A DNA stretch of 32,517 bases from an uncultured Sutterella sp. (lineage in GTDB: Bacteria; Pseudomonadota; Gammaproteobacteria; Burkholderiales; Burkholderiaceae_F). The notes beneath the pieces were generated by a model that was not told where the DNA came from, ran no database searches, and was given only the letters and a program-made list of their open reading frames with translations. The stretch's first letter is position 1. Each line of letters begins with the position of its first letter. Positions 1 to 7,610 of this stretch are shown one piece after another. The stretch spans positions 1 through 32,517 of the forward strand of contig CAAGKD010000099.1 in assembly GCA_900770335.1 (NCBI GenBank), given 5' to 3'. The translations under genes and the position numbers were made by a program.

Positions 1-1052
1 CGATCTTCAAGCGGCTTGCGGACTCCGCCAAGGCGCTCGGGGGGCCGGAGCCGAAGGATGCGAAGGCGGCGTCGGGCGCCCAGACGACCGACGGCCGGTC
101 CGAGGAGAAGCCGCCGGAGAGGCCAGGCGTCGCGGACTCGGGCGACGGCTTCGCCTTGAAGCGCCAGGAGAGCTCCGTGCAGTGGATCTCCGTCGCCTCG
201 ACGAGCATGCGCTTCAACAACACGCCGCTCTCCTTTGCCGGAGAGTTTCGCGACATGCGCGAGGCCGAGGGCGGCGCCTGGGTGTTCACCTCCGCCACGC
301 TCTCCGCGGGCGGCGACTTCTCGCACTTCTGCTCCGAGACGGGAATCAATGAGCCGAGGACCGTCTCGGCCGAGAGCCCTTTCAACTACTGGGAGCAGGG
401 GTGCTTCTACCTGCCGAAGCTTCCGCCCCCGGTCAACGCCCTCGAGCACGCCGCGAACGTCGTCGAGGCCGCCTGGCCCCTCGTCCTCGCGGCGGGCGGA
501 CGGGCGTTCTTCCTGTGCACGTCGCTCGCCGCAGTCGCCCGCATCTCCGAGGAGCTTGAGGTCCGGCTCGAGGAGCGAGGGAATCCCTATCCGCTCCTCG
601 TTCAGGGCCAGATGCCCAAGGCCGCGCTCGTGGGCGAGTTCCGGCGGCGCGGCAACGCCATCCTCGTGGGCTCGATGAGCTTCTGGGAGGGCGTGGACGT
701 GCGCGGCGACGCGCTTTCGCTAGTCGTCATCGACAAGCTTCCCTTCTCGCCCCCGGACGACCCGGTCTTCGCGGCCCGCTCCGAGGCGATCCGCCGCAGG
801 GGCGCGAGCCCCTTCGGCGTGCAGGCTCTTCCCGAGGCGATCATCTCGCTCAAGCAGGGCGCGGGGCGTCTCATCCGCTCCGAGACCGACCGGGGCGTGC
901 TGATGATTTGCGACTCGCGCCTCGCCGAGAAGAGCTACGGCCGGATCGTGATGCGAAGCCTGCCGGACTTCTTCCGCACGCGCAGCCTCGAGAAGGCCCG
1001 GCAGTTCTTTGAGGACCCAGAGGGCTGGGCGAGGAACCTCTACCAGGGCTGA
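1..1052 (+). CDS. DinG/YoaA-type ATP-dependent DNA helicase, C-terminal part (cut by window edge)
   Basis: The reading frame is open from the left edge of the window, so only the C-terminal ~350 residues are present. The visible part is the second helicase lobe of an XPD-like superfamily 2 DNA helicase of the DinG/YoaA group, which unwinds DNA during repair. Markers are FTSATL, the SPF segment after it, the box with SFWEGVDVRGD followed by IDKLPF, and motif VI QGAGRLIRS whose arginines contact ATP. The Walker A, DEAH box and iron-sulfur cysteines of the family would lie upstream, outside the window. Near the left edge there is a charged, Pro/Ala/Glu-rich stretch of about 45 residues (codons from roughly 40 to 165) that looks like a linker insertion. 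A TTG at 156 could be read as a start, but the upstream codons continue the protein. The gene converges on rlmD with only 20 bases between the stops. Confidence 0.9.
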   Translation, partial: IFKRLADSAKALGGPEPKDAKAASGAQTTDGRSEEKPPERPGVADSGDGFALKRQESSVQWISVASTSMRFNNTPLSFAGEFRDMREAEGGAWVFTSATLSAGGDFSHFCSETGINEPRTVSAESPFNYWEQGCFYLPKLPPPVNALEHAANVVEAAWPLVLAAGGRAFFLCTSLAAVARISEELEVRLEERGNPYPLLVQGQMPKAALVGEFRRRGNAILVGSMSFWEGVDVRGDALSLVVIDKLPFSPPDDPVFAARSEAIRRRGASPFGVQALPEAIISLKQGAGRLIRSETDRGVLMICDSRLAEKSYGRIVMRSLPDFFRTRSLEKARQFFEDPEGWARNLYQG

Positions 1053-1072
1053 TCCGCGCGGGGCGGCGCAGA

Positions 1073-2548
1073 TCAGCGCCCGTCGTCGAAGCGCCCCTCG
1101 AAGACCCCCACGCACTCGAGGTGCAGGGCGCCCGGGAACATGTCGACGGGCGTGACGGAAAGGAGCCTCAGGCCCTCGCATTCAAGCGCCGCGGCGTCGC
1201 GCGCGAAGCTCCTGGGGTTGCACGAGACGTAGGCGAGGCGCCGCACGCCCTCGCGGCGCGCAAGGCGCGCGACGGCCCGCGCCGCGCCGCCCGCAAGCCC
1301 CTGGTAGGCCGGGTCGACCATGATCTTCGTGGGCCTGAAGCCCTCGGGCAGAGGTTCCGAGAGCGCCTTCTCGACGGGCGCGGCGATGAAGGCGGCGCTT
1401 CCGAGGCCGTTTCTTCGGGCGTTCTCCCGTGCGCAGGCTATCGACTGCTCGACGCGCTCGACGCCGAGCGCTCCGGCCGAGCGCCGGGCCGCAAGGAGCG
1501 TCAGCGTGCCCACGCCGCAGTAGAGGTCGAGCACGCGGTCCTCGGGCGAAAGCTCGAGCGCGTCGAGCGCCCGGCCGTAGAGGACCGGCGTCTGCGGGGT
1601 GTTGACCTGCAGGAAGGTCTGCGCGTCAAGCGTGAAGGCAAGGCCCATGAGCTGCGCCTCGACGCCGTCGCGCCCGGCGATCCGGCGCGCGGCGCCCGGC
1701 GCAAAGGAGAGCACGGCGCTGCCCGGGGCCTCGTTGAGGTTGAGCAGGAGGCTCGTGAGACGGGCGCCGGCGAGCGCCTCGCGGATCGCCTCAAGCAGCC
1801 CCTCGCGGGCGTCTGGATCGCCAGGCAGGCGGCGCATCACGACGGCGGCGAGGCGCTCGCCCGTTCCGGGGGCCTCTCTCAGAAGAAGCGCGCGCAGCGC
1901 CCCTTCGTCCGTCGCTTCGCGCCAGGGCGCGCAGTCCGGGCGCAGGAGAAGCGGCGCGAGCGCGCGGGCGGTCTCGCCCATCCAGGCGGGCGTCTGCGGG
2001 CAGTCTTCGGCGCCGACGAGCGCCTGGCTCCTCGCGCGGTAGTAGCCGAACCTTGGCTCGCCCGCGAGAATCCCCGGATAGAGGATCGCCTTGTTGCGAA
2101 AGCCGCGCGCGCACCCCTCGGGCTGGCCGACCGCGGGAAGAAGGACTCCCTCGCGCAGCAGCCCCGCCTCGGCGAGAGGACGCTCGACGAGCGTCCGGGT
2201 CTTGATCCGGAGCTCGGCGGCGTAGTCGAGCCGTGCGGCGGGGCAGCCGCCGCACTCGCCCGCGAGGGGGCAGCGCCGCGCGGCCTCGGGCGAGGCCTCC
2301 AGGAGCCGGAAGGATTCGGCGAGCCCCCTGCGGCCGCCCGGAAGCGGGGCGCGCCAGGAGAGCTCGATCACGTCGCCCGGGATCGCCCCGGGGACGATGA
2401 CCTCGATCGCCTCGCCCGAGGGCAGGCGCTCCTCGAGAACGCCCGCGCCGGAGGCGTCCATGTCCGTCACGACGGTGCGCCCCGCAAAGAGGAGCGGCGG
2501 GATCGCGCCGGCGGCCTTTCTCTTCTTCAGTCCGGCGACGCTTGTCAT
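1073..2548 (-). CDS. rlmD: 23S rRNA (uracil-5-)-methyltransferase RlmD/RumA, TRAM and Fe-S type
   Basis: This protein of 491 residues is a SAM-dependent RNA m5U methyltransferase. RlmD methylates U1939 of 23S rRNA. The N-terminal part (about 25-80) fits a TRAM RNA-binding domain. Cysteines 93, 99, 102 and 183 fit the 4Fe-4S cluster of RumA. The SAM-binding motif VLDLYCGVGT is at 339-348, the catalytic cysteine is C443 in YVSCNP, and the C-terminal FPGALHLE supplies the general-base glutamate E478. The usual DPP motif is DPA here. I chose the ATG at 2548. The frame stays open upstream to 2878, but that part is an Arg/Pro-rich shadow of the upstream gene. The start overlaps the stop of the small membrane gene as ATGA, so the two are probably translationally coupled. 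TRAM plus the cysteines favour RlmD over RlmC or TrmA. The exact target base is assigned by homology only. Confidence 0.9.
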   Translation of the reverse strand: MTSVAGLKKRKAAGAIPPLLFAGRTVVTDMDASGAGVLEERLPSGEAIEVIVPGAIPGDVIELSWRAPLPGGRRGLAESFRLLEASPEAARRCPLAGECGGCPAARLDYAAELRIKTRTLVERPLAEAGLLREGVLLPAVGQPEGCARGFRNKAILYPGILAGEPRFGYYRARSQALVGAEDCPQTPAWMGETARALAPLLLRPDCAPWREATDEGALRALLLREAPGTGERLAAVVMRRLPGDPDAREGLLEAIREALAGARLTSLLLNLNEAPGSAVLSFAPGAARRIAGRDGVEAQLMGLAFTLDAQTFLQVNTPQTPVLYGRALDALELSPEDRVLDLYCGVGTLTLLAARRSAGALGVERVEQSIACARENARRNGLGSAAFIAAPVEKALSEPLPEGFRPTKIMVDPAYQGLAGGAARAVARLARREGVRRLAYVSCNPRSFARDAAALECEGLRLLSVTPVDMFPGALHLECVGVFEGRFDDGR

Positions 2549-2988
2549 GCGATCCACCTCGGGAGCTGCGTGAGGACGGCTTCGCAGAGAATGATCAGGA
2601 TGCCGAGGGGGAGGGCGAAGCGCAGCATTGCGTTTCGCGCCTCGACAAGGAATTTGTCGCGTTCGGACTCGGGAAGTGCCATCGCCAGGCCGCGGACGTG
2701 CCGCCAGACGAGCGTCATGGCGAAGAGCGCCGCGAAGGCGAGAAGCGTGGCGGCGCAGGCGGCGTTCGCGAGAACGGCCGCCCAAAGGGGCTCGTCGCCC
2801 GAGACGAGCGCGAGCCCGACGGCCGCGGCGAGCGCGAGGAGGAGCACGCCGAGCCAGAGGGAGCGGTGGGCTCGCCACTCGTGCGCGACGACGCCCGTGA
2901 AGGCGCCGCGTCCGCCGCCGAGGCGTTCGGAGGAGAGCGCCTCGGGGGGCTGAGGAGACGGTTGGGGAGAGGAGGTCGGAAGGGACAT
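2545..2988 (-). CDS. Small hypothetical membrane protein upstream of rlmD
   Basis: I do not recognise the family. The protein is 147 residues with a Pro/Ser-rich N-terminus of about 30 residues and three hydrophobic segments (about 44-64, 68-95 and 122-143). A charged loop with WRHVRGL and LPESERDKF lies between the second and third segments. No signal peptide cleavage site or catalytic motif is visible. The stop overlaps the rlmD start as ATGA, so it sits in an operon with rlmD. I chose the ATG at 2988. A TTG at 3006 would add six residues, and neither has a convincing Shine-Dalgarno sequence. The start lies only 25 bases after a strong hairpin (3014-3056), so either that hairpin is in the leader or the promoter sits close to it. 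The coding call rests on the hydrophobic pattern, the overlap, and the absence of a better frame. Confidence 0.7.
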   Translation of the reverse strand: MSLPTSSPQPSPQPPEALSSERLGGGRGAFTGVVAHEWRAHRSLWLGVLLLALAAAVGLALVSGDEPLWAAVLANAACAATLLAFAALFAMTLVWRHVRGLAMALPESERDKFLVEARNAMLRFALPLGILIILCEAVLTQLPRWIA

Positions 2989-3013
2989 TGCGGGGCGGAG
3001 AGACAAATGAAAT

Positions 3014-3056
3014 GCGGCCGCGAGGCTCCCGATGTCTTCGGAGCCGGCGCGGCCGC
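3014..3056 (-). terminator. Strong hairpin after NSS copy 1, intrinsic-terminator-like
   Basis: The arms GCGGCCGCG (3014-3022) and CGCGGCCGC (3048-3056) pair perfectly. Inside them GGCTCC (3024-3029) pairs with GGAGCC (3040-3045). On the minus strand the stem is followed by a T-richer stretch (ATTTCATTTG). It lies 43 bases after the stop of NSS copy 1 and is likely its terminator. It is also just ahead of the small membrane gene, so partial read-through (attenuation) is possible. Confidence 0.65.
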
Positions 3057-3098
3057 AGGAGGGCCTTCAGCAGCGGTTCAGCGGATCCGCATCAGCGC

Positions 3099-4436
3099 TC
3101 AGAGCGAGCCGAGCGCGACCACGGCGACGAAGACCGGGGCGCAGAAGCCGATGAGAAAGCGCATCACCGTGAGCGAGCTTTCGGGAAGCGCGCGCGCCGA
3201 GAGGAGCTCCCGCCGCGTGGCGGGCCAGGCGACCCAGGCCGCGGCGATCGCGATGCCGAAGGACGAGAGCGGCATGCCGACGTTCGAGGTGACATAGTCG
3301 AGCAAGTCGAAGATGTTTTTGCCGAAGAGCTTCACGTCGGCCCAGGGGCCGAAGGACATGTTCGCAAGCAGCCCGACCGCGGCGGCGCCCGCGAGCGTCG
3401 TGAGGATCGCAGTCCTGCGGGGCATGCGGCACTCCTGCGTGAGCAGCGCCGTGCACGCCTCGAGCATCGAGACGCTCGAGGTGAGCGCCGCGACCGTGAG
3501 GCAGGCGTAGAAGGCGATCGCAAAGCCCTGCCCGAAGGGCATCTGCGCGAAGACCGCGGGCATCGTCACGAACGTGAGGCCCGGGCCCGCCGCGGGGTCG
3601 AGCGAGAACGCGAAGACCGCGGGCATCACCATGAGGCCGCCCAGGATCGAGGAGAGGATCGCGAGGAACGCCACCCAGCCCACGGACGAGGGCAGATCCG
3701 CCTTCGGGTTGAGGTACGAGCCGTAAGTGATCATCGTGCCCGCGCCGAGCGAGAGCGAGAAGAAGCAGAAGCCCATGGCGTTGAAGAGCGCCGAGCCCGT
3801 GAAGTCCTCCCAGCGGGGCGTGAAGAGGAACTCCACCCCCTTCCAGCCGCCGGGAAGCGTGACGCCGCGCACGATGAGAATGAGCATCAGCACGAAGAGC
3901 GCCGGCATGAGGATCTTGGCGACCTTCTCGATGCCCTTCTCGACGCCGTTCGTGACGACGTAGGCCGTGACGGCGAGAAAGAGCAGCAGGTAGCCGTAGG
4001 AGTTGAAGGCGTCCGAGACGAAGCCGCCGAAGTATTCGCCGAGCTTCGCCGAGTCCGTGATGAGCCCCTCGCCCATGAGCGCGTCGATGAAGTACTTCAG
4101 GCACCACCCGCCCACGGCCGAGTAGAAGGAGAGGATCAGAAAGACCGTGAGCACGCCGATGCCGCCGAAGACGCCCCAGGGGCGGCCCGCGACGCGGCAG
4201 AGGCTTCCCACGGCGCCCTGGCGCCCCGCGCGGCCCATCGCGAACTCCGCGGTCAGGAGGGCCACGCCGATCGTGAGCGTGAAGAAAATGTAGGGAAGCA
4301 TGAAGACGGCGCCGCCGTTCGTTCCGGCCATGTAGGGGAATTTCCAGATGGCGCCGAGTCCGACGGCCGAGCCGGCGGAGGCGAGAACGAAGCCGAGGCG
4401 CGAGCCCCAGCCGCCTGAGATCTGGTTCTGAGACAT
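3099..4436 (-). CDS. NSS/SNF family sodium-dependent transporter, copy 1
   Basis: This is an integral membrane transporter of 445 residues in the neurotransmitter:sodium symporter family (LeuT fold), probably importing amino acids with Na+. The TM1 signature GLGAIWKFPYMAGTNGG is at 26-42. The TM3 tyrosine equivalent to LeuT Y108 is in LSFYSAVGGW, the TM6 unwound region is FFSLSLGAG, and the TM8 Na2 ligands are in AALTSS. About 11 membrane spans fit the length; LeuT has 12 spans and 519 residues, and many bacterial members are shorter. Position 27 of LeuT (Asn, Na1 ligand) is Ala29 here, and the position of LeuT E290 reads Ser, as in chloride-dependent animal members. It is the last of four tandem paralogues, 185 bases after copy 2. 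The substrate cannot be read from sequence. The ATG at 4436 gives the usual short N-terminus before TM1. Confidence 0.93.
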   Translation of the reverse strand: MSQNQISGGWGSRLGFVLASAGSAVGLGAIWKFPYMAGTNGGAVFMLPYIFFTLTIGVALLTAEFAMGRAGRQGAVGSLCRVAGRPWGVFGGIGVLTVFLILSFYSAVGGWCLKYFIDALMGEGLITDSAKLGEYFGGFVSDAFNSYGYLLLFLAVTAYVVTNGVEKGIEKVAKILMPALFVLMLILIVRGVTLPGGWKGVEFLFTPRWEDFTGSALFNAMGFCFFSLSLGAGTMITYGSYLNPKADLPSSVGWVAFLAILSSILGGLMVMPAVFAFSLDPAAGPGLTFVTMPAVFAQMPFGQGFAIAFYACLTVAALTSSVSMLEACTALLTQECRMPRRTAILTTLAGAAAVGLLANMSFGPWADVKLFGKNIFDLLDYVTSNVGMPLSSFGIAIAAAWVAWPATRRELLSARALPESSLTVMRFLIGFCAPVFVAVVALGSL

Positions 4437-4621
4437 TGAAGGGAGATGCTGGTGTTGTCGTTCGGAACGCCTCGGGCGGCGCCCCGCTGTTCTTCGGGGC
4501 CCTTCCGAGGGGATCGGAGAAGTGTATCAAGCCGTTGCCGGCGGCGCGCGGAGGCGCATTTCGAAGGCTGTCCGAAGCGCTGTCTGAAGCGTTTTTCGAG
4601 GCCTTCCTTCGCCGCGGGCGG

Positions 4622-5968
4622 TCAGAAAAGCCCGATGCCCCGCGCCGCGACGACGAGGATGAGGATCGGGGCGAGCACGCCCGCGAAGAGCCGGAAGGCG
4701 GCGAGCGCCGCCGGGGTCCAGCGCGCGCCACGCGTGAGCTCGCCCCGGATGACAGGCCAGGCCCGCCAGCAGCCCACGAGCGCGATGCCCAGGCACCCGA
4801 GCGGCATGCCGATGTTCGAGGTGACGAAGTCGAGAAGCTCGAAGAGCGTCATGCCGAAGAGCCGCGCGCCCGAGAGCGGTCCGAAGGAGAGCGCGCAGAG
4901 CGCGCCGATGAGGCCGAGCCCTGTCGTGACGAGGAGAACCGCCGCGCGGCGGCTCATGCCGTGCCGGTCGACGAAGTGCTGCGCGGCCATCTCGAGGATC
5001 GAGATCGCCGAGGTGAGGGCCGCGACGAAGAGGCACGCGAAGAAGATCACCGCAAAGACGTCTCCGAAGGGGAGCTGCCCGAAGACCGCGGGCATCGTCT
5101 CGAACGTGAGCCCGGGTCCCGCGGCGGGCTCGAGCCCGAAGGCGAAGACCGCGGGCATGATCATGAGGCCGCCGAGGATCGAGGCGAGCGAGGCGAGCGC
5201 GACGATCCAGAGCGTGGAGGGGCCGATGGGGGCGCGCTCGCTGAGGTAGCTGCCGTAGTTCATCATCGAGCCCGAGCCCACGGAGAGCGAGAAGAACGCG
5301 AATCCCATCGCGTTGAGGAGCGCCTCGCCCGTGAAGGCGTCCGGATCGGGCCGGAAGAGGAATTCGACGCCCCTGCTCGCACCCGGGAGCATGAGGCTGC
5401 GCGCGATGAGCACGAGCATGAGAAGAAATAGCAGCGGCATGAGGATTTTTCCCACGCGCTCGATGCCCTTCTCGACGCCCGCAAGGACGACGAGCGCCGT
5501 CGCCGTCAGAAAGAGCGCGTGGCAGCCGACCGAGCGGACGGGATCCGAGGCGAAGGCCTCGAACGCGCCGCGAAGCGCCTGCGGGTCCGCGACGGCCGCG
5601 CGCCCCATGAGCGCCTCAAGGAGGTAGTGCGTGCACCAGCCGCCCACGACTGAATAAAAGCCCAGAACGAGCGCGCCCGTCGTCACGGAGACGACGCCGA
5701 TGACGCCCGCCCCGCGGCCGCCGAGCTTCGCGAAGGCCGTGCCCGCGCCGCCCCGCGCGGCGCGTCCCATGCACATCTCCGTCATGAGAAGCGCCAGGCC
5801 GATCGTGAGCGAGAACGCGATCGTCGGCAGCATAAAGATCGAGCCGCCGTTCGTTCCGGCCATGTAGGGGAACTTCCAGATCGCGCCCAGGCCGACGCTC
5901 GAGCCCGCGGCGGCAAGGATGAAGCCGAGCTTGGAGGACCAGGAGGAGCGCTGCGGGGAGTCGGACAT
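4622..5968 (-). CDS. NSS/SNF family sodium-dependent transporter, copy 2
   Basis: This is the second paralogue of the array, 448 residues, with the same architecture as its neighbours: a short cytoplasmic N-terminus, then TM1 with GLGAIWKFPYMAGTNGG at 26-42. The TM3 segment is LGFYSVVGGW, the TM6 segment is FFSLSVGSGS, and TM8 carries AALTSAIS. The TM6 position after the conserved glycine (LeuT F259, lining the substrate pocket) is Ser here, Ala in copies 1 and 4 and Cys in copy 3, so substrate preference may differ. The position of LeuT E290 is Ala. The start at 5968 is preceded on the minus strand by an AAAGG at suitable distance. The upstream gap (5969-6133) has a lower-GC patch around 6005-6055 with two CTAG tetramers that may hold its own promoter. 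Family assignment is firm; the substrate is unknown. Confidence 0.93.
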   Translation of the reverse strand: MSDSPQRSSWSSKLGFILAAAGSSVGLGAIWKFPYMAGTNGGSIFMLPTIAFSLTIGLALLMTEMCMGRAARGGAGTAFAKLGGRGAGVIGVVSVTTGALVLGFYSVVGGWCTHYLLEALMGRAAVADPQALRGAFEAFASDPVRSVGCHALFLTATALVVLAGVEKGIERVGKILMPLLFLLMLVLIARSLMLPGASRGVEFLFRPDPDAFTGEALLNAMGFAFFSLSVGSGSMMNYGSYLSERAPIGPSTLWIVALASLASILGGLMIMPAVFAFGLEPAAGPGLTFETMPAVFGQLPFGDVFAVIFFACLFVAALTSAISILEMAAQHFVDRHGMSRRAAVLLVTTGLGLIGALCALSFGPLSGARLFGMTLFELLDFVTSNIGMPLGCLGIALVGCWRAWPVIRGELTRGARWTPAALAAFRLFAGVLAPILILVVAARGIGLF

Positions 5969-6133
5969 GATTCGGACCTTTCGCTTGGAGCGGGAAGTGA
6001 AAGGTCTGAAGTGTACGCCTCTAGATGTTTGTGACTAGCCTGAGGCGCGGCGAATTGTTTTTCTCCCCCGGACGTCTCCGGCCAGGGCGCGGAGGCGCCG
6101 CGGCCGGATTCGGCCGGAATCCGTCGGATCCTG

Positions 6134-7468
6134 TCAGATGAGTCCGGAGATGAGGACCGCCAGGACGAGGAGCGGCGAGAGCGCGCAGATCGCGAAGCGC
6201 AGGATCCTCATGCCGGCAGACGCTCCGCTCTTCGGGGCGATGTCAGCCGACATGCGGCTCCAGCACCGGAAGCCCGCGAGGAAGAGGATCACGAGGCCGC
6301 CCACCGGGAGCGAGAGGTTGCTCGTGAAGAAGTCGAAGACGTCGAAGAACGTCTTCCTGCCGAAGAAGGTCACGTCCGAGAGCACGCCGAAGGAGAGGCA
6401 GGGCAGGGCGCCCACGACCGCGAGGGCGATGGTCGAGAGGACGGAGGCCTTCGGGCGGCTCATGCCGCGCTCGTCGACGAGGTACGCGACGAGGATCTCG
6501 ATCATCGAGACCGAGCTCGTGATCGCCGCGACCGCGAGGCACAGGTAGAAGACCGTCGCAAAGAGCTGCCCCATCGGAAGCTGCGCGAAGACCGCGGGCA
6601 TCGTGATGAAGGTGAGGCCCGGGCCGGCCGTGGGGTCGAGTCCGAAGGCGAAGACCGAGGGCATCACCATGAGGCCGCCCATCAGCGAGGCGATGACCGC
6701 GAGGAAGGCGATCCAGGCGCACGAGCGGATGAGGTTCGTCTTCTCCGAGAGGTAGGAGCCGTACGTCATCATGCAGCCGCACCCGACGCACAGCGAAAAG
6801 AATGTGAAGCCCATGGCCTGCAGAAGCCCGGAGAGCGTGAAGGCCTGCGGATCGAACCGGAAGAGGAACTCCACGCCCGCCCAGGCGCCCGGGAGCATCA
6901 GGCCGCGGCCGATCACGACGAGCATCAGCACGAAGAGCAGCGGCATGAGGATCTTGCTCACGCGCTCGATGCCCTTGGTGACGTCAAAGGCGACGATGAG
7001 GCCGTTGAGGAGCAGAAAGAGCCACTGGAACCCGAGGGCGAGCACGGGGTTGGCGGTGAACTCGCCGAAGTGCGCGCCGAGCTGCGACTGGTCCGCGATG
7101 AGGCCCTTCCCGACGAGCGCCTCGCAGAAGTAGGAGAGCGTCCAGCCGCCGATCGCCGAGTAGAACGACAGGACGAGGAACCCGGTGATGACGCCGAGGT
7201 ACCCCGCCGGCAGGAAGGCGCTTCCGGCGAGCCGCCGGTAGGTCGTGACGATGCCGCCCTTGCCGAGGCGTCCGAGCGCGATCTCGGCGATGAGCAGCGC
7301 CAGCCCCACCGTGAACGTGAGCAGGATGTAGGGGAAGAGGAAGGCGCTGCCGCCGTTCGTTCCGGCCATGTAGGGGAACTTCCAGATCGCGCCGAGTCCG
7401 ACTGCCGCGCCGGCGCTGGCGAGAACGAAGCCGATGCGGCTCGTCCAGGTGATGCGTTCGCTTGCCAT
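6134..7468 (-). CDS. NSS/SNF family sodium-dependent transporter, copy 3
   Basis: This is the third paralogue, 444 residues from the ATG at 7468. The frame runs open upstream to 7591, but those residues are Arg/Pro/Ala-rich and would lie ahead of the normal N-terminus, across the promoter-like region. The TM1 signature GLGAIWKFPYMAGTNGG follows about 23 residues after the start. TM3 reads LSFYSAIGGW. TM6 reads FFSLCVGCGC, where LeuT S256 is replaced by Cys and two more cysteines follow, which sets this copy apart. TM8 keeps AAITSSVS. A 24-base perfect palindrome and a TATATT hexamer lie just upstream, so it probably has its own transcription start. An AAAGG lies in the minus-strand leader near the start. 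It probably imports an amino acid with Na+; the exact substrate is not deducible. Confidence 0.92.
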   Translation of the reverse strand: MASERITWTSRIGFVLASAGAAVGLGAIWKFPYMAGTNGGSAFLFPYILLTFTVGLALLIAEIALGRLGKGGIVTTYRRLAGSAFLPAGYLGVITGFLVLSFYSAIGGWTLSYFCEALVGKGLIADQSQLGAHFGEFTANPVLALGFQWLFLLLNGLIVAFDVTKGIERVSKILMPLLFVLMLVVIGRGLMLPGAWAGVEFLFRFDPQAFTLSGLLQAMGFTFFSLCVGCGCMMTYGSYLSEKTNLIRSCAWIAFLAVIASLMGGLMVMPSVFAFGLDPTAGPGLTFITMPAVFAQLPMGQLFATVFYLCLAVAAITSSVSMIEILVAYLVDERGMSRPKASVLSTIALAVVGALPCLSFGVLSDVTFFGRKTFFDVFDFFTSNLSLPVGGLVILFLAGFRCWSRMSADIAPKSGASAGMRILRFAICALSPLLVLAVLISGLI

Positions 7469-7511
7469 TTTCCGAGGTTCGCCTTTCGTTGAAATTCTTG
7501 GTGTCAATGCG

Positions 7512-7535
7512 GGCGCCGCACGCGCGTGCGGCGCC
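7512..7535 (-). promoter_or_regulatory. 24-base perfect palindrome in the leader of NSS copy 3
   Basis: The left half GGCGCCGCACGC is followed at once by its exact reverse complement. It lies between a TATATT -10-like hexamer (7547-7552, minus strand) and the copy 3 ATG at 7468, so in RNA it would fall close to the 5' end. It could be an operator, an RNA hairpin controlling the leader, or a terminator for copy 4, which ends 76 bases upstream at 7611. No T-tract follows on the minus strand, which counts against a plain terminator. Confidence 0.5.
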
Positions 7536-7546
7536 GCTCGGGAACA

Positions 7547-7552
7547 AATATA
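7547..7552 (-). promoter_or_regulatory. -10-like hexamer TATATT ahead of NSS copy 3
   Basis: TATATT on the minus strand stands out in a GC-rich gap. It is about 80 bases from the copy 3 start and directly upstream of the palindrome. No good -35 element is visible, so this is a tentative promoter. Confidence 0.35.
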
Positions 7553-7610
7553 GGGCAGGCGGGAGAAGAGCGAATCAGGTGAACGCCTCACCCGCCGGCA
7601 TTTTCCGGAC

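Noticed and set aside
1121..2953. A 610-codon plus-strand open frame opposite rlmD
   Set aside because: Its protein is Arg/Gly/Ala/Glu-rich low complexity with no family motif, and it lies antisense to a well supported rlmD. Long antisense frames are expected at this GC content.
2988..4418. A 476-codon plus-strand open frame opposite NSS copy 1
   Set aside because: Composition is almost all Arg, Glu, Asp, His and Ala. It mirrors the transporter codons and shows no motif.
6021..6038. Two CTAG tetramers as a TrpR-type operator ahead of NSS copy 2
   Set aside because: TrpR half-sites are spaced eight bases apart; these are 14 apart and lack the flanking symmetry.
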